Notes under the pieces: generated by a model
What the model was told of the DNA's origin: nothing
Database searches by the model: none
Seen by the model: the letters and a program-made list of their open reading frames with translations, nothing else
Made by a program: the position numbers and the translations under genes
Shown here: positions 37,744 through 47,328 of the stretch, piece by piece
Numbering within the stretch: the first letter of the stretch is position 1
Layout: each line of letters starts with the position of its first letter
From: Legionella sp. PC997
GTDB lineage: Bacteria > Pseudomonadota > Gammaproteobacteria > Legionellales > Legionellaceae
Assembly: GCF_014109825.1 (NCBI RefSeq)
Contig: NZ_CP059576.1
Location: 2,630,001 to 2,694,000 of the forward strand
Reading direction: 5' to 3'
DNA: 64,000 nucleotides

Positions 37744-38581
37744 CCCAAAATTCGATCCCTATGTACCACTTGAAGCAATTATTGTGGAGAAAATCGAAGA
37801 ATCCTCTACCATTTTTACCCTACATTTATGTCTTCTTGATTCGGAACGACAGGAGCAATTTCTCTTTGCCCCAGGACAATTTAATATGCTTTATTTGTAT
37901 GGAGTGGGTGAGGTCGCGATTTCGATTGTTTCTGATCCAGAAAGAAAAGATATATTAACCCACACTATCCGGGCCATAGGTCGAGTAACTAAAGCATTAC
38001 AAAAGCTCCAGCCAGGAGATCGAATTGGAGTACGAGGTCCTTATGGACGAGGATGGCCACTTGAACAGACAAAAGGCAAAGATATAGTAGTGCTCACGGG
38101 CGGTCTAGGTTGCGCCCCTTCGGTTTCAATTATCCAATATATTTTAGCACGTAGGGAACAGTATGGTCATTTGAGTATCTTACAAGGCGTGAAACACAGT
38201 GAAGATTTTATTTTCAGGAAACAATATGCAATTTGGCAAAAATCCCCCAATACTATAATTCATGTTGCCGCAGATCAAGCCGGACCTAAATGGCCGTGGG
38301 CTGTAGGTTATGTTACCGATATGATTGATAAGCTCAATCTGAATCCTGAAAACACAATCGTCATGATGTGTGGCCCAGAAATGATGATGAATACCGCGGT
38401 TAAGGCACTCTATAAACGTGGTATTTCGGAACACGATATTTATTTGAGTATGGAACGAAATATGGAGTGCGGTATAGCACAATGTGGACACTGCCAATAC
38501 GGAGGATTTTTTATTTGTAAGGATGGCCCTGTATTTGCTTATTCAGAAATCAAAGAATTGTTTAATGAACGGGGATTTTAA
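37736..38581 (+). CDS. hydG: Hydrogenase gamma subunit, FAD/NAD(P)-binding reductase
   Basis: A 281-residue ferredoxin-NADP reductase-fold protein, from GTG 37736. It has an FAD region ([10 protein letters not shown]), the NAD(P)-binding [19 protein letters not shown], and a C-terminal [2Fe-2S] site ([18 protein letters not shown]). Together with HydB it forms the NAD(P)H-oxidising or -reducing module. It is the third-position gene of the structural cluster with only five bases before the small subunit. Confidence 0.9.
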   Translation: MINPKFDPYVPLEAIIVEKIEESSTIFTLHLCLLDSERQEQFLFAPGQFNMLYLYGVGEVAISIVSDPERKDILTHTIRAIGRVTKALQKLQPGDRIGVRGPYGRGWPLEQTKGKDIVVLTGGLGCAPSVSIIQYILARREQYGHLSILQGVKHSEDFIFRKQYAIWQKSPNTIIHVAADQAGPKWPWAVGYVTDMIDKLNLNPENTIVMMCGPEMMMNTAVKALYKRGISEHDIYLSMERNMECGIAQCGHCQYGGFFICKDGPVFAYSEIKELFNERGF

Positions 38582-38586
38582 CAACC

Positions 38587-39372
38587 ATGAAGCCACGTGT
38601 AGCGGTACATAAATTCACGTCATGTGATGGATGTCAATTAGCCTTTTTAAATGCAGGAGAGGACTTACTTACATTATCTGATTTAGTGGACATGGTGCAT
38701 TTTTCGGAGGCCGGAGCAGTCGAGGTAGATGCACAAGTCGATATTGCCTTTGTTGAAGGCAGCATTTCTACGCCAGACGAAGAGCACCGCATCAAAAAAA
38801 TTCGCGAGAAAAGCAAATTTATTATAACGATTGGTGCCTGTGCTACCGCCGGTGGTATACAAGCCTTACGTCATTTCGCCAATACAAAAGAATGGGTCAG
38901 CAGTATTTATGCTTCTCCAGATTATATACAAAGCTTGAGCACCTCAACTCCAATAGCTTCACATGTCAAAGTGGATTGGGAGTTATGGGGTTGTCCTGTA
39001 AATAGCAATCAAGTATTAGAAGCGATTCGTTTTTTATTATCCAATGCGACGCCACATATCAAAAATGACTCTGAATGTATGGAGTGTAAACGTAAAGGTA
39101 ATGTTTGTGTTTTGGTTACTCAAAAACAACCCTGTATGGGCCCGGTAACCAAATTGGGATGTGGTTCACTATGCCCAACCGTAGGACGTGGATGTTATGC
39201 ATGTTATGGTCCTAAGGAAAATCCCAATCCTCAATCCTTGGGCAACTGGTTCGAACAGTTAGGTATGACTCGAGAAGCCATTGCACAAAAATTTCTGCAT
39301 ATTAATAATCAAGCACCGGCTTTTAATAAAGCAGGTACCTATTTTAAAGGTATTAAAATAAGCAATGAGTAA
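38587..39372 (+). CDS. hydD: Hydrogenase small (delta) subunit
   Basis: A 261-residue protein with the proximal cluster motif TSCDGCQLAFL at residues 12-22 and further cysteines GACATAGG, GCPVN and CMECKRKGNVC...CMGP for [4Fe-4S] clusters. No twin-arginine signal is present, so the enzyme is cytoplasmic, as for group 3 hydrogenases. It overlaps the large subunit gene by eight bases. Confidence 0.92.
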   Translation: MKPRVAVHKFTSCDGCQLAFLNAGEDLLTLSDLVDMVHFSEAGAVEVDAQVDIAFVEGSISTPDEEHRIKKIREKSKFIITIGACATAGGIQALRHFANTKEWVSSIYASPDYIQSLSTSTPIASHVKVDWELWGCPVNSNQVLEAIRFLLSNATPHIKNDSECMECKRKGNVCVLVTQKQPCMGPVTKLGCGSLCPTVGRGCYACYGPKENPNPQSLGNWFEQLGMTREAIAQKFLHINNQAPAFNKAGTYFKGIKISNE

Positions 39373-40657
39373 TACAATTTCCATCAATGTTCCCATCTTG
39401 GCGCGAGTAGAGGGCGAAGGAGCACTTGAACTCCACATTCAAAATAATGCAATCACCAAACTCCAATTAAAAATTTACGAACCGCCTAGATTATTCGAAA
39501 AATTTCTCGAAGGTAGAAGTTATACTGAGGTTCTGGATCTTGTGGCTCGAATCTGCGGGATATGTCCAGTTGCGTATCAAATGAGCGCAACTCAGGCAAT
39601 TGAGCATTGTTTTGCCCTACAACCCTCTCCTTGGGTACGAGAAATGCGTCGTCTCTTTTATTGTGGTGAATGGCTGGAAAGCCATAGCATGCATATTCAT
39701 TTTTTGGCCTTACCTGATTTTTTAGGGTTTCAATCAGCACCTGAAATGGCAAAAACTTATCCTGAAGAAGTACGACGCGGCATCCGTTTACAATCGTTTG
39801 GCAACGACTTAATCAAATTATTTGGAGGCCGTTCGGTGCATCCGGTTGGTGCCTGTGTAGGTGGGTTTTATAAAGCCCCTAATCATGTGGCAATCAATAC
39901 CCTTTTAGAAAAAGCAAAAGCACGAGTCGAAGATTGCGAAATATTGATTCGCTGGCTTGCAAAGCTGTCATTTCCAGATAACTCTCATGACTTTACTTGT
40001 GTCTCGCTTTATCATCCCACAGAATATCCATTTAATGAGGGGCGATTGGTCTCTGATCATGGATTAAATATCAGCATTGATGAATTTGATGTTTATTTCA
40101 AAGAACATCAAGTTCCCTATTCCACTGCATTGCATTGTTTATTAAAAAATAAACCTTATCTTGTTGGGCCTCTTGCACGCGTCAATAATTGTTTTGGCCA
40201 TCTTCCGCCCCCTATTCATCTTCTGCTTCAGGATTTAAAAATAAATTTTCCTTCCCATAATATGTACCACAGCATGATGGCCCGCGCGGTTGAAATCTAT
40301 TTCTGCATTTTGGAATCCATACGTATCATGGAACAGTATGAAATTCCTAAGGAAGCCCATCCTGAGATAACACCACGTGCAGGGACAGGATTTGGATGTA
40401 CTGAGGCACCCAGAGGAACTCTGTGGCAGCACCTTCAATTAGATGAGCAAGGACAAGTCAAAGCTGCTCGTATTGTGCCGCCAACCAGCCAAAATCAGGC
40501 ACGTATTGAGCAAGATTTACGTATTTCTTTGGAACAATATGGACTTAATCAAGATGAGGAAGCATTGCGAGCTTACAGTGAAATGATTATTCGCAATTAT
40601 GATCCGTGTATTTCCTGTTCCACTCATTTTTTAACAATTAAAGTGAATCGAGAATGA
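39365..40657 (+). CDS. hydA: Hydrogenase large (alpha) subunit
   Basis: A 430-residue catalytic subunit. The NiFe ligands are in RICGICPV (near residue 58-65) and the C-terminal DPCISCSTH, after which nine residues (FLTIKVNRE) form the extension removed by the maturation protease. All four ligand cysteines are present, so it should be active. It oxidises H2 or reduces protons in the cytoplasm. It overlaps the protease gene by four bases. Confidence 0.94.
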   Translation: MSNTISINVPILARVEGEGALELHIQNNAITKLQLKIYEPPRLFEKFLEGRSYTEVLDLVARICGICPVAYQMSATQAIEHCFALQPSPWVREMRRLFYCGEWLESHSMHIHFLALPDFLGFQSAPEMAKTYPEEVRRGIRLQSFGNDLIKLFGGRSVHPVGACVGGFYKAPNHVAINTLLEKAKARVEDCEILIRWLAKLSFPDNSHDFTCVSLYHPTEYPFNEGRLVSDHGLNISIDEFDVYFKEHQVPYSTALHCLLKNKPYLVGPLARVNNCFGHLPPPIHLLLQDLKINFPSHNMYHSMMARAVEIYFCILESIRIMEQYEIPKEAHPEITPRAGTGFGCTEAPRGTLWQHLQLDEQGQVKAARIVPPTSQNQARIEQDLRISLEQYGLNQDEEALRAYSEMIIRNYDPCISCSTHFLTIKVNRE

Positions 40658-41124
40658 ATTCTATTAAAGTATTAGGCATCGGTTCACCTTTTGGTGATGA
40701 TCAAGCCGGTTGGAACGTAGCCTCTGAACTTAAAAAAGAACTTGCAATGTATACCCACATAGCTCCCCACGTGCTCATTGAGAGTCATGATCGTCCCGGT
40801 GTTGGTCTCATTGAATTAATACGAGGATATAACACTGTTTTTATTATTGATGCAGTCAAATCGGGCAGTGAAGTGGGGACTGTACACCGGTTTCAAAAAG
40901 ACGCCCTTCTTGATACAGGACATCGATTCTCAACTCATGACATCGGTATTCTACAAGCCCTGCAATTAGCCAGCGCACTGGATGAATTACCGGCCAATCT
41001 TTTATTTTATGGAATCGAAATTGAGACACTGACTTTAGATAAAACACTTTCTTATAATGTAGAAGAAGCCATAGCGAAGGCGACATTTCAACTTTTAAAT
41101 GAAATTATTATTGCTCATGGATAA
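40654..41124 (+). CDS. Hydrogenase maturation protease
   Basis: A 156-residue member of the HycI/HyaD-type family: GIGSPFGDDQAGW (the usual GxGNxxxxDDxxG) contains the nickel-binding aspartates, and a later SPxH-like region STHDIGILQAL contains the second. It cleaves the C-terminal extension of the large subunit once nickel is in place. It closes the operon; the next gene runs in the opposite direction. Confidence 0.92.
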   Translation: MNSIKVLGIGSPFGDDQAGWNVASELKKELAMYTHIAPHVLIESHDRPGVGLIELIRGYNTVFIIDAVKSGSEVGTVHRFQKDALLDTGHRFSTHDIGILQALQLASALDELPANLLFYGIEIETLTLDKTLSYNVEEAIAKATFQLLNEIIIAHG

Positions 41125-41272
41125 TCATATTCGCAAAAATACTAGCCTCCTTCTTCTTCGCTTTTTAATGGTTTGCAGTTATATTTTTTGGGTATCTATA
41201 AAAAATAAGCGGATTCAAAACCTATTCATCGAATTTTGCTGTCCTAAAGCATTATATTTGAAGTCAACGCAT

Positions 41273-42217
41273 TTACGTCCCTAAACACAATTTAGGGGAA
41301 CTCGAACAATTATCGTTCGGAGGAACTTCTAAATGAGAGAGGGCTATTTTACCTTCTTTAATTAATTCAGTGTAAAATTCTTTTGGAAGTAAGGATTCAA
41401 ATAGGGAATAAGGCAATGACTCCTTTCGCTTAGGATTAATATGCCATTTTATTTTTCCAGATCGATTTACATAAAATGCCCCTATAATTTCCTCGGAGGA
41501 AATAGTGCCAACGATATTTACTTCCTCTTTATTTTTAGAGAGTTTAGCACAACTCGTTTCACCTCTGGATATAAAAGTACTTTCGAGATCAATCGCTGTT
41601 TTTCCTTTAAAATCGATTAGATAAATATAAGATTCTGCCCATATGGGTTTAGTTGCTATAGTCACTTCATTGCGAACGACTAAGGATGGCAAGGCATAAC
41701 TTCTTGCGACATGAAAGGATTTGGAGGTAGAAACACCAATAGAACCGCTCATATCCCGAACATAATCTTCTAAAAAATCTGATTTAACGCTTTCTTTAAT
41801 TCCATATTTAAAACAAAAAGAAATATCTTCTGCAGAACCTCTAAATAAAATACCTTGATAATAGCTTATCGGGTTTTTATCAAATACGCTCCATTCTTTT
41901 TCCCAATCTTCCTTGGTTTCTATTTTAAAAATTTCATCTAAAAAATAATTATTGAAGGAATAATTATTCCATTTATTATTTTTATCCCTAAAGTGAATTT
42001 TAATAATTTCTCTGGCTTCTTCGTCATTAGCTTCTGTTAATTTTTTTTGTAGCTGTTCTAAAGCAGGATAAAGTTTTTGACTGTGCCGAAAACTACTAAA
42101 AAAATCTGGTTTATAAATGGGTTTTTCATTGGAATTAAATGAAAAATGAGATCGTTTAGATTGTTTTATATAATTATCAAGCGCCTTTTTAAATACTGGC
42201 AAGTATTTATTTTGCAT
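41273..42217 (-). CDS. Putative ADP-ribosyltransferase-like effector
   Basis: A 314-residue protein from ATG 42217; an in-frame TTG at 42256 adds 13 residues but a possible minus-10 (TACTAT) lies there. No signal peptide. The R-S-E triad of mono-ADP-ribosyltransferases is clear: R126 in GILFRG, S163-T164-S165 in GVSTSKSFHVARSYA, and E231-E232 in KEEVNIVGTISSEEI. The same STS-KSF and E-V-N pattern occurs in the 1398-residue protein at 12271, so the two share a domain. A putative Dot/Icm effector; host target unknown. Convergent with the hydrogenase operon and divergent from the calpain-like gene. A ribosome site is not evident. Confidence 0.7.
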   Translation of the reverse strand: MQNKYLPVFKKALDNYIKQSKRSHFSFNSNEKPIYKPDFFSSFRHSQKLYPALEQLQKKLTEANDEEAREIIKIHFRDKNNKWNNYSFNNYFLDEIFKIETKEDWEKEWSVFDKNPISYYQGILFRGSAEDISFCFKYGIKESVKSDFLEDYVRDMSGSIGVSTSKSFHVARSYALPSLVVRNEVTIATKPIWAESYIYLIDFKGKTAIDLESTFISRGETSCAKLSKNKEEVNIVGTISSEEIIGAFYVNRSGKIKWHINPKRKESLPYSLFESLLPKEFYTELIKEGKIALSHLEVPPNDNCSSSPKLCLGT

Positions 42218-42407
42218 CGTTCGTACAAAAGTAAACAAATTTTCTCTATAGTACAATAACGCTTAAAATAGAAAAATAATTTTCTTTTCTTAAGTGAACC
42301 AAAAAGAGTCTCATTTAGTTATATCGCCTTGGACTAAAACATTAATCCTGAAGACGTACTTTAGCTTATTTCATTCAATATTGGAAAGTAATGACCATTC
42401 TAAAACC

Positions 42408-42439
42408 TTAATGATCTCTTAATGTTCATAAAGTATAAT
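42408..42439 (+). promoter_or_regulatory. PmrA-type box and minus-10 of the calpain-like gene
   Basis: CTTAAT-like repeats TTAAT at 42408-42412 and 42419-42423 are 11 bases apart, each preceded by C, followed after ten bases by TATAAT (42434-42439). Layout equals 12206-12237. The leader to ATG 42473 is about 27 bases. Confidence 0.72.
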
Positions 42440-42472
42440 TCAGATTATTAATAGCCGCTGGCGAGAGATAAT

Positions 42473-45199
42473 ATGTTACCCCTGAATTTTCTAACTCAAG
42501 GAAGTCTTGTCGTTCCAGCCAATAGTTCAGTTCCTTTAGTTTTTCCTGGCGTTCGCGGAAAAATAAAACAGATCATTCAATTACCTAATGGACATTCATT
42601 AGAAGCAAACAGCTTAGCAATAATACAGCCCTTGAATTTAGATAAACCAGAACAGAAACAGCGATTTAGATTAACTCCTTATGTACCCGTGGGTTCGAGC
42701 CGCGATGACTTACCTGAAAATCAAAGAAATATTTCTATTGATGAAAAAAATAGCGGTGAAATCGAACTCAATGATCCTTCTCAGTATTTAGAATATATCG
42801 AACAATATCAACCCTCCAAGGCCCCCTTATTTAGCGAAGGCTCTCCCTCCATAGAAGATGTGAGACAAGCCAGAGTACCCGATTGCTTTTTATTGGCGTC
42901 TCTCGCGGCCATTTTGAGGCAACCCGATGGAGCAAGCTACATTCGTAGTATGTTGAGACAAAATGATGATGGGACAACGACCGTTCGTTTATTTAATCCT
43001 AAAACTTTAGAACCCGTTTATATTCGCGTAGAGAATTCATACATTGTAGATCAAAAAGGTAGTTTAAATAACCATACTGCTTTATGGGTTGATATTCTTG
43101 AAAAAGCAGCAGCCTCGGTTCCTGAGTTCTTTGGAAATACGAATGCTTCCATGAGCGGAGCTTTGAAAGGAGGTTCAGAGTCCCTTGCTTTGAAAATATT
43201 AACCGGTTGCAATTCAAAAGAAATATATATTAATAATGATAAGTATTTTGCTTGGGATATAGGCAATTTTTTTGCTAGTGAGCTCGAACAATTAAAGGTA
43301 TTAACCCAACAGAAAAAACTTATAGAAGAATTCGGAGGGGAACACCAATCTGGAACAGATGAAATTATTTCAGAAATGCTCTCGTCAAGATTAAGAGTCT
43401 TTAAAGATATTTTTGATGAGAAGGCACAAGAAATCTGTTTAAAATTAATCGATTTTTATTTAGAAAATAAAGATGCATGGGAAAAAATTTACAAGGAATG
43501 TGGTAATGGGCAACAGCGTCTTGAAGAAATCATCAAACATTTTTCACAGGATGAGAAGAATAAACAGGCAGTTGATATCTTAAAAGAATTATTTACTTAT
43601 TATCATAAAGATGTAGAAAAAGATGTACGAAGAGATAATCAAGAACTTTTCAGTGGAATTTATTCACCTGAAGAACTCAAAATTTTTAACGACATTAAAA
43701 ACAAACTCGCAGGGAACGAATCCTTAACAGCCGGAACCCCTCATAGTTACGATGAGAAAGTACCCGGTTTAAGAGCGATGCATGCTTATACAATTGTTGA
43801 TGTTGTTGAAACGCGCCGTCCTGTTAAAGATACGGATGTAATGCGTCCAATTAAAATGATACGCATTCGAAATCCATGGGGATTCACAGGCAGAATGTAT
43901 TTACCCAACATGGAAAATCCGGAGCAAATTGATATTAAAGAGGAACGTGTTGCGGGTACTTTTGATTTAGAACTTAAAGATTTTTGTCGTTATTATGAAA
44001 GTTATACCAGCACACTAAAATTCTCCGCGATCCGAGTGCTGGCTGAGAAAAGAGAGCTCCTAGCCTTAAAAATGCAAGAACCTTTAAAAGATGTTGCGTC
44101 GGATCAGGATTTAGATGATGAGCGATTATCTAGAATAAGTGCTTTTTTTGAATGCAGAGCGGATTTAGTAGACATACAAATGACCGCTGTGGAATTATTG
44201 AATGATTCTATTCATGAGCAAATTGCGGACGTATTCAGTGATAATCTGAGAGATCCCCTAGAAGTCCAGGCTTCATTAGATAAAATTATTGAAGCCAATA
44301 AAATGACCATGATGAATTTATTTCAAACTTCAGATTGTGAACTCATTGCTGCATCCATTACCTATTGGTGGAAAAATTCGCACCAGGAACTTTCCGAAAA
44401 AGATGACAAAGCTTATCAGCATCAAATACTGGAATCGGTTAATAAAAATGATTTACTTTGGAAAGAATTCATTCAAAACTATCAGGTAGAATCTGCTCTG
44501 GCACTTATCCCTTTAAATAAATCGCAAAGATTAATCATTGATTTGTTTGCTAGCATAGAGTACACACAACGATCATTAGAACAAATAAATCCCGAGGGTG
44601 AGGGTTATGAAGCATTTTTTCGAGCTCTCGTTCTTCAAAGAGATTTGCTTGAGCAACATTTTAATTATCTTGAAAAATATGAACACCTTTTACAGCAATT
44701 TGATATTAAAATAGATACTTTTCGTGAGCAATTAAAAAAAATTAATGCTTACATCGAAGAATTAGAACAAAATCCAATCGCTGCTCAGATAGTAAAAAAA
44801 CTTAAAGACGAACTACCCGCACAAAGTTTGTATGATTTTACATCTAATGCCGAAAGTCTCTTAGAAAATCTGGCTAAAATGGGTTTAGTTTTAAACGAAT
44901 ATCATGAAGAGGACTCGCCCACTCCTTTACCCACTCACGATGAACGTGAAAAGCAAAATTCGGGACATGCGCCTGAATGGTTAAATTCTTTAAGAGATAT
45001 ATTAGAAAAAGTTCTTAAAGCAATTGGGAATTGGAAAACGTCCGCTAATAACAAACAAATCGTCCAGCCACCTGAATATAATCGAAGCCCTGATGGGTCA
45101 AAGTATCCATTGCTGAAAAGGATTGGATTTTTTGGACCCAAATCTGAGGATGACTCCACCGATAAGACAGAAGTATTTCATCCAAATCAACATAATTGA
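42473..45199 (+). CDS. Putative effector with calpain-like (C2) cysteine protease domain
   Basis: A 908-residue cytoplasmic protein. The calpain triad is visible: C138 in VPDCFLLASLAAI, H437 in MHAYTIVDV, and N467-P-W in IRIRNPWGF. In animal calpains Cys and His are about 160 residues apart; here about 300, because a helical insert (roughly residues 275-425) separates the halves. Residues 560-830 are predicted coiled and helical, and the last 80 residues are basic and proline-containing. Catalytic residues are intact, so it should be a protease if the fold is right. The PmrA-type box upstream supports control as a Dot/Icm substrate. Domestic bacterial calpains are uncommon. Confidence 0.78.
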   Translation: MLPLNFLTQGSLVVPANSSVPLVFPGVRGKIKQIIQLPNGHSLEANSLAIIQPLNLDKPEQKQRFRLTPYVPVGSSRDDLPENQRNISIDEKNSGEIELNDPSQYLEYIEQYQPSKAPLFSEGSPSIEDVRQARVPDCFLLASLAAILRQPDGASYIRSMLRQNDDGTTTVRLFNPKTLEPVYIRVENSYIVDQKGSLNNHTALWVDILEKAAASVPEFFGNTNASMSGALKGGSESLALKILTGCNSKEIYINNDKYFAWDIGNFFASELEQLKVLTQQKKLIEEFGGEHQSGTDEIISEMLSSRLRVFKDIFDEKAQEICLKLIDFYLENKDAWEKIYKECGNGQQRLEEIIKHFSQDEKNKQAVDILKELFTYYHKDVEKDVRRDNQELFSGIYSPEELKIFNDIKNKLAGNESLTAGTPHSYDEKVPGLRAMHAYTIVDVVETRRPVKDTDVMRPIKMIRIRNPWGFTGRMYLPNMENPEQIDIKEERVAGTFDLELKDFCRYYESYTSTLKFSAIRVLAEKRELLALKMQEPLKDVASDQDLDDERLSRISAFFECRADLVDIQMTAVELLNDSIHEQIADVFSDNLRDPLEVQASLDKIIEANKMTMMNLFQTSDCELIAASITYWWKNSHQELSEKDDKAYQHQILESVNKNDLLWKEFIQNYQVESALALIPLNKSQRLIIDLFASIEYTQRSLEQINPEGEGYEAFFRALVLQRDLLEQHFNYLEKYEHLLQQFDIKIDTFREQLKKINAYIEELEQNPIAAQIVKKLKDELPAQSLYDFTSNAESLLENLAKMGLVLNEYHEEDSPTPLPTHDEREKQNSGHAPEWLNSLRDILEKVLKAIGNWKTSANNKQIVQPPEYNRSPDGSKYPLLKRIGFFGPKSEDDSTDKTEVFHPNQHN

Positions 45200-45206
45200 T
45201 CGCCAC

Positions 45207-45258
45207 AGGTAGCCTACTTTAAAATTGGTGTGCTACCTTACATTCAGTTCTACTGAAT
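45207..45258. terminator. Two hairpins downstream of the calpain-like gene
   Basis: AGGTAGC (45207-45213) pairs with GCTACCT (45232-45238), and ATTCAG (45242-45247) with CTGAAT (45253-45258). They lie directly after the stop; T-runs are short. Confidence 0.4.
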
Positions 45259-45392
45259 TATCTTAAGTTTCTAGGAATCACCGCCGTCTTTAGATCCCAT
45301 TTGAGAGCAAAGAAAATTTGCTTTTCTTAAAAAAAGAAATATCCTAATTTTATATTCTGCACACTAACTCAAAAGTTTAATGGAGACTCAAT

Positions 45393-46181
45393 ATGTCACA
45401 GGTTGCACTTATTACCGGGGCAAGCAGTGGTATCGGGCGAGCATTAGCTTTAGAGTTGGTATCTCAAGACCTCACCGTAATTGCTATCGCAAGACATAAG
45501 GATGAACTACTTAAATTAAAGGATAAAAACCCGAATAAGATTAAAATAATATCCGCAGATATTACTACGGATAAGGGTTTAAAAAAAATTGAGAATAAAA
45601 TTAAAGGATTAAAAATCAATTATTTGATTCATAGCGCAGCTATTATTTCTCCCCTTGGTTTATTAAATAAAGCAAAACCTAGGGATATTAAGAAAAGCAT
45701 TGCAACAAATCTTATTGCGCCCATACTACTCACTCAAATTGTACTTCCATTCTTTTCCAAACAAGGCGGTCGAATTTTAAACATCACTTCCGTAGCTGCA
45801 GAAAAAGCAGTTCCAGGTGCAGGTGCTTACTGCATCACCAAGTCTGCACTTGATATGTGGACGCAGGTATTGCAGACTGAATTACCCCCTGGGATCATAG
45901 CAACTGATGTTATCCCCGGAGAAGTGGATACCGGTATGCAAAAAAAATTGCGTGAATGCCCTGTTGAACAATTCCCATTAGCTACTGAATTTCAAGACGC
46001 GTACCAAGAAAAAACATTGATTCCACCCTCTGCTTGCGCCGAATTTTTAGCCTTTCTCCTATTAAAAACTACAGCAAAAGAGTTCTCTTCTAAAAGATGG
46101 AATATTTATAAAGATCACACAAAGGCAGTTCCTCTTCCCTTGAATAAAGAAAAACTCAATGATGGGATAAAAAAACAATAG
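45393..46181 (+). CDS. Short-chain dehydrogenase/reductase
   Basis: A 262-residue SDR. The cofactor motif TGASSGIG (residues 8-15), the catalytic tyrosine and lysine in YCITKS, and NITSVAAEKA before them are intact; the residue after the Rossmann beta 2 strand (IARHKDE) suggests NADP. Substrate not deducible. It starts with a normal ribosome site (GGAG) and is a single gene. Confidence 0.88.
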   Translation: MSQVALITGASSGIGRALALELVSQDLTVIAIARHKDELLKLKDKNPNKIKIISADITTDKGLKKIENKIKGLKINYLIHSAAIISPLGLLNKAKPRDIKKSIATNLIAPILLTQIVLPFFSKQGGRILNITSVAAEKAVPGAGAYCITKSALDMWTQVLQTELPPGIIATDVIPGEVDTGMQKKLRECPVEQFPLATEFQDAYQEKTLIPPSACAEFLAFLLLKTTAKEFSSKRWNIYKDHTKAVPLPLNKEKLNDGIKKQ

Positions 46182-46243
46182 AAAGAGACAAGCAATCCGT
46201 ATGTTGTTTGCAATAGTTCTCGTTTATTGCCAATTCTCTAGGC

Positions 46244-46738
46244 TTATTCAAAAAGCAAAGCCATAAAAATATGATGCTCATATTCTCCATCGATTCGCAC
46301 AGCATTTTTATGCACTCCTTCTTTCACAAATCCATATTTTTCGTACAATGAAATTGCAGTCTGATTATGCTCACGCACAGTAAGTTCGATCCGAGTTAGC
46401 CCCTTTAACTTAGCCATCTGTAATACCGTACTTAATAATGCCTCCCCTATTCCCTGTCCACGGTACGGAGCAGTCACCCCAATACCTAAACAACCCACAT
46501 GAGCAAAAACAGGCCGATCAAGCGGGCTAATGTCACACCACCCAACTAATTGTTCACCACACATGGCAACAACTTGAGGCCAATTATTTTTAATATGTTC
46601 TAAAACAAACTCTTTAGTTGATTCAATTGGCGGTCCTTCTAAAAAAGCTAAAAATTTACGTTCGCGAGCAACACTATCTACAGCGTACCAAAACGCTTCA
46701 ATATGTTTTTCCTGAATAGGAATAATGGAAAAGTGCAT
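46244..46738 (-). CDS. GNAT family N-acetyltransferase
   Basis: A 164-residue protein with the acetyl-CoA-binding pattern GIGVTAPYRGQGIGEALLSTVLQMA and the following IELTVREHNQTAISLYEKYGFVKEG typical of RimI-like and ribosomal/small-molecule acetyltransferases. Cytoplasmic. Convergent with the SDR gene. Substrate unknown. Confidence 0.88.
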   Translation of the reverse strand: MHFSIIPIQEKHIEAFWYAVDSVARERKFLAFLEGPPIESTKEFVLEHIKNNWPQVVAMCGEQLVGWCDISPLDRPVFAHVGCLGIGVTAPYRGQGIGEALLSTVLQMAKLKGLTRIELTVREHNQTAISLYEKYGFVKEGVHKNAVRIDGEYEHHIFMALLFE

Positions 46739-46909
46739 AGAGATCTCAATAAAATGAACATTAATGTAAGTAAAAAGAATATTTATTCTTGAGTCAATAA
46801 ATGGTTGCCAAAGCAGGCAAAAATCTGAAAAATTCCAGAAAAATTAAAATAAAGATAAAACCAAAAGAACATGTTATAGTTAAATCAACACCTAAACTAA
46901 TTAAAAAAA

Positions 46910-47260
46910 ATGCAGAAAATTACAATTTATCATAACCCTAGATGTTCAAAATCAAGAAAAACGTTGGAACTGCTACAAAGCAAAGGTTATGAGCCTATTG
47001 TTATTGAATATCTAAAAACTCCGCTTACCCTCGAACAACTAAGCAGTTTAAGAGCGCACTTCGACTTGAAGGATTTCGTTCGCACAGAAGAGCCTGTTTT
47101 TAAAGAGCATGGTTTGTCCCTGGACAATGAAGCTGAAGTGTTACAAGCAATGCGTACAAACCCGATATTGATGCAACGACCAATAGTTACTTATAAAGAT
47201 AAAGCAGTTATAGGACGCCCACCTGAAAATGTCCTGAGATTATTTGATTCGTTTAACTGA
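46910..47260 (+). CDS. arsC: Arsenate reductase ArsC family (YfgD-like)
   Basis: A 116-residue glutaredoxin-type protein: the active cysteine lies in HNPRCSKSR (C12), with the arginine in IGRPPENV. It matches the ArsC/Spx superfamily; single genes without an ars operon, as here, are often YfgD-like proteins whose role may be other than arsenate reduction. AT-rich DNA with a weak ribosome site upstream. Confidence 0.82.
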   Translation: MQKITIYHNPRCSKSRKTLELLQSKGYEPIVIEYLKTPLTLEQLSSLRAHFDLKDFVRTEEPVFKEHGLSLDNEAEVLQAMRTNPILMQRPIVTYKDKAVIGRPPENVLRLFDSFN

Positions 47261-47261
47261 G

Positions 47262-47300
47262 GAAACCCGGGAAATTCATACATAGAAATTCCGGGGTTTC
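47262..47300. terminator. Long hairpin after arsC
   Basis: GAAACCCGGG (47262-47271) pairs imperfectly with CCGGGGTTTC (47291-47300) through the GC-rich end and adjoining A/T. Located 2 bases after the stop. A GATCCCGTCTGCAGGGA sequence following resembles the dispersed repeat family. Confidence 0.4.
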
Positions 47301-47328
47301 GCTAAGATCCCGTCTGCAGGGATAGTTA

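Noticed and set aside
42230-42290. Degenerate PmrA-type box upstream of the ADP-ribosyltransferase-like gene
   Set aside because: On the minus strand TTATT-N6-TTTTA-N10-TACTAT has the right spacing but mismatches in each half-site.
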